A stretch of 64,000 nucleotides of DNA from Alitta virens (lineage: Eukaryota; Annelida; Polychaeta; Phyllodocida; Nereididae), in contig OW028576.1 in the NCBI GenBank assembly GCA_932294295.1, positions 22,823,227 through 22,887,226 of the forward strand, in the 5' to 3' direction. The position numbers and the translations under genes are program-made. The notes beneath the pieces were generated by a model, which saw nothing but the letters and a program-made list of their open reading frames with translations, made no database searches and was not told the DNA's origin. Numbering within the stretch: the first letter of the stretch is position 1; each line of letters starts with the position of its first letter. Positions 61,524 through 64,000 of the stretch are shown piece by piece.

Positions 61524-64000
61524 ATGTTCAAAATGTATCCAAAAAAACTTTTAATCGCATTTTTGACTTTGTATTTGATAGGTGAGTTTATGCTGGTCTC
61601 TTAAAAAAAACAGTGTGCTTAGTACAATCATACACATATGGGCACAAGGAGTCCCAGACTATTCATATTTTGTAGAAAAAAACATATACTAATAGAAAAC
61701 CATCTTTGTTAAACAGTCAAGATCATAAATTAGGGCTGTACTTCTTCGTGAAATCATATGAACATTCATCTTATGCCATGTGATCATGCAACAAAGTGCA
61801 AAATACAAGCAGTGACTCTATAGGCTAGTGTAATTCTATTTAATTTTCAAATGACATTCTATTCACAATATTGCTTAAATATTGTTCTTCTTTGATAATT
61901 CTCAAAATATTTTTTCTTCTAAAATTTTTTCTTCTGAAAATGTTGTTCCATCCTTTTATCCAAGACAATGTATCTTACAAGTATTGTTCTAATTATATTT
62001 TCAGGATTTGTCCGAGGACAGTCAATTCCTACTCCTCCTTTGAACACAACAAGAGCATATGGAGGAATTGCTGTGTTTCAGTGCCAAGTGAAATTTGGTG
62101 CATTTCAGGAAATGACATGGGATTTTAATGACCAGATAATCTACTCTTTCTTAGACGGTGACGAGGAATACCCATTGGGAAATACCAAATACAACAAGAG
62201 CAGGTGGTGATTTCAATCTTACAGTACATGATCTCAACTATGATGATGGTGGGACATACACATGTGCAGCTTTTGCTCCAACTGCAACTGCATTTTTGGT
62301 GGTGCTAGGTGGGTTAATGGTTTTATCATTATAGTTTTCTTGCAGGTTTCTGTGGGCTAAAATTTTACTGTTAAATGGTTTTTATCCTAGGGGAAAAAGG
62401 TTATTCTGAATGCAGTAACAAAACAAAAGCATGCAACACTGTGAAGCCAGGAGATTGATAATTTGATCTGCCATAGGCATCTAAATTTAGCTAGCTCAAT
62501 TATCATGAAGAAACGTGGTTTCAGGGTGAATGTGTTTTTTTCTGTTAGTATTGCTTTTTTATTCACCATTATTATTACAAAAATATTCTGAAAATAGTTA
62601 TTGTAATGCTATAAAAAGTTGTATAAAATATCAATAACTGGAATCATAATTTAAAATAGTTTTGGAATTTATATTGATTGTAATTGTTAAAAATTGGTAA
62701 ACTTTTTTATAGGTACACCATCACTGACCTTTTATCCAGCAAAGCCAAAAGAGGATGACCTGGTCATCATCACATGTAAAGCCGAGTTTGGAGGGCCAAA
62801 GAAAGATTCCATATCGCAGAAGCTTTTTCCACGACTCCAAATGTTCCTGGATGGAGTATTACTTGAAAATACTGTTCGTCACTCAAGTGATCAACAACTC
62901 AGCATGGTCAGTCCCATATAACTCCTGCAATAGATTTGAGTTTCAATCTAAGATGGTCTCATTCTCCCCACTAAAAACCAAATGTTTTCATACATTTTAA
63001 AAGCAGGTCCATTTCCATAATTAAAACACCATGCAGTATTACCCATTATATTTTTTAAATGTCGCTTGAGATGTTATAAATTCTTTACCATTTTCAGAAT
63101 GATCACAGTACCTCACTGCCTATAGTAGGCTAATTAGATGAAAGCAGTGTTATGAACCTTTTGATGATTTTTTCTTTATGTTCTAACAGCACATCACTTT
63201 ATTGATAAACCACTTTGCAATGTTTTCCGAACCTTGTCAAAGCTTCTCACTGAATACTCTACTTAAATTTTTACCTCTCGGGATGTGTTGCTTATACCAA
63301 GGGCAGCACCCAAATCCAAATTTAAATGCAACACAGAGATTCTTAACTTGTTTTTGTTCTTTTTGTTTATTTCTATCCAGACCTATAACTTGACAGCTAC
63401 AGTAGATCACTTCATGTGATAGAAAAATTAGAGGAGAGTGATGATGTGAAATGATTTTGAATATATTCTTTCTTCATGTTCTTACGCATGACTAAATTTT
63501 AAAACAAATAATGTTTTCCATAGATTCTGCATATAATGCGTTTGGCAGGACCATGATATTATTACCTCATTGCTACTTTATAATATACTTGCATCAGCAA
63601 TTAACCTGTATTACAAGGTTTACAAATATGCATGGATTCTCATCTTGTTGGCATTTCTTTATCCAGACCTTTAATTTGACAGCTGCAGTAAGTACGAAGT
63701 GAGCTGTAGTCACATGTGAAATACGAACGGAAAATCCAACGATGAGTCAAGACTCTTCTTCAAAAGTAGATGTATTATGTAAGTTTAAAGTTTATAATGT
63801 ATTCAGAATAAATATGTGACTGATAGAGTCAGATTCAGAAGGTGGTGGTGTCACAAATATGTTGATAGTTGAATAAAGAAATAAAGAAATAGACGTGTTA
63901 TGTATTTCTCTATAAGCAATGATTCGTAGGCACCTAACATTTATAGAAGTCCACAGATATGGTGAATTGGTATAATTAAATGAATAGAAAATAATATAGA
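61524..64000 (+). CDS. Immunoglobulin-domain secreted or membrane protein, 5' part
   Basis: Exons: 61524-61581 (signal peptide, KKLLIAFLTLYLI), 62005-62308 (first Ig domain), 62713-62906 (second Ig domain, first half), then 21-nt exons 63381-63401 and 63667-63687; it runs off the window. The first domain has the Ig hallmarks: VFQCQV, TWDF about 12 residues on, and YDDGGTYTCAAF (D-x-G-x-Y-x-C), V-set or I-set like. The second begins IITCKAEF. Phases agree (1, 1, 0, 0) except inside the first Ig exon, which is 304 nt instead of 303. Reading is in one frame up to about 62200 (TKYNKS) and in another from GGDFNLTVHDL on. That is a one-base frameshift, either a real lesion or a sequence error. Ligand and function are unknown; VCBP-like or other invertebrate Ig receptors are possible. 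It lies head-to-head with the ITIM receptor gene, 1.75 kb apart. Confidence 0.65.
63381..63401 (+). CDS. 21-nt microexon copy 1 of the Ig gene
   Basis: Acceptor TATCCAG, codons for TYNLTAT, donor GTAGAT (weak). Contains an N-glycosylation sequon NLT. Phase 0 on both sides. Confidence 0.45.
63667..63687 (+). CDS. 21-nt microexon copy 2 of the Ig gene
   Basis: Acceptor TATCCAG, codons for TFNLTAA, donor GTAAGT (strong). Near-duplicate of 63381-63401 including upstream pyrimidine tract and downstream CACATGTGA-like sequence. Confidence 0.5.

Overview
The window is nuclear DNA of a multicellular animal, probably a marine invertebrate. Genes are split into small exons with GT-AG borders and introns from about 100 bp to several kb. 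The base composition is AT-rich, there are no bacterial-style operons, and decayed LINEs, a Tc1/mariner relic, a hAT-like element and TTAA-flanked foldback elements fill much of the space. Gene families (SLC43 transporter, SUEL-type lectin-like receptors, Ig-domain protein) do not fix the phylum; a deuterostome or lophotrochozoan would both fit. All gene models here were assembled by hand from splice sites, phase and protein recognition.

Layout. (1) 0.9-3.2 kb, minus: a two-exon gene for a small secreted precursor with a signal peptide, many dibasic sites and a C-terminal CX3C-X10-CX3C segment, probably a neuropeptide or other bioactive peptide. (2) 4.8-11.2 kb: LINE relics (one nearly full-length reverse transcriptase) and a Tc1/mariner transposase relic. 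(3) 14.3-22.7 kb, plus: a ten-exon SLC43A3-like transporter, followed at 25.3-31.3 kb by a partial second copy of exons 4-7. That copy carries a frameshift in one exon and only synonymous changes in another, and a 2.3 kb hAT-like element sits in one of its introns. (4) 31.7-34.4 kb, minus: a decayed ankyrin-repeat gene. (5) 39.9-43.9 kb and 49.8-59.8 kb, minus: two tandem paralogues encoding type I membrane proteins (signal peptide, SUEL-lectin-like module, an unrecognised ~129-residue module, linker, transmembrane segment). Exon lengths and phases match between them. The second gene continues through phase-2 exons into a cytoplasmic tail with two ITIM-type motifs. (6) 61.5 kb to the end, plus: the 5' part of a two-Ig-domain protein, divergent from the lectin-like receptor gene.

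Most interesting content: the pair of lectin-like receptors, one with an ITIM tail and one whose tail is different or short, next to an Ig-family gene. This looks like a paired-receptor style immune-recognition locus, but that function is inferred from motifs only. The peptide precursor and the TTAA elements with near-palindromic subterminal arrays are the next best leads.
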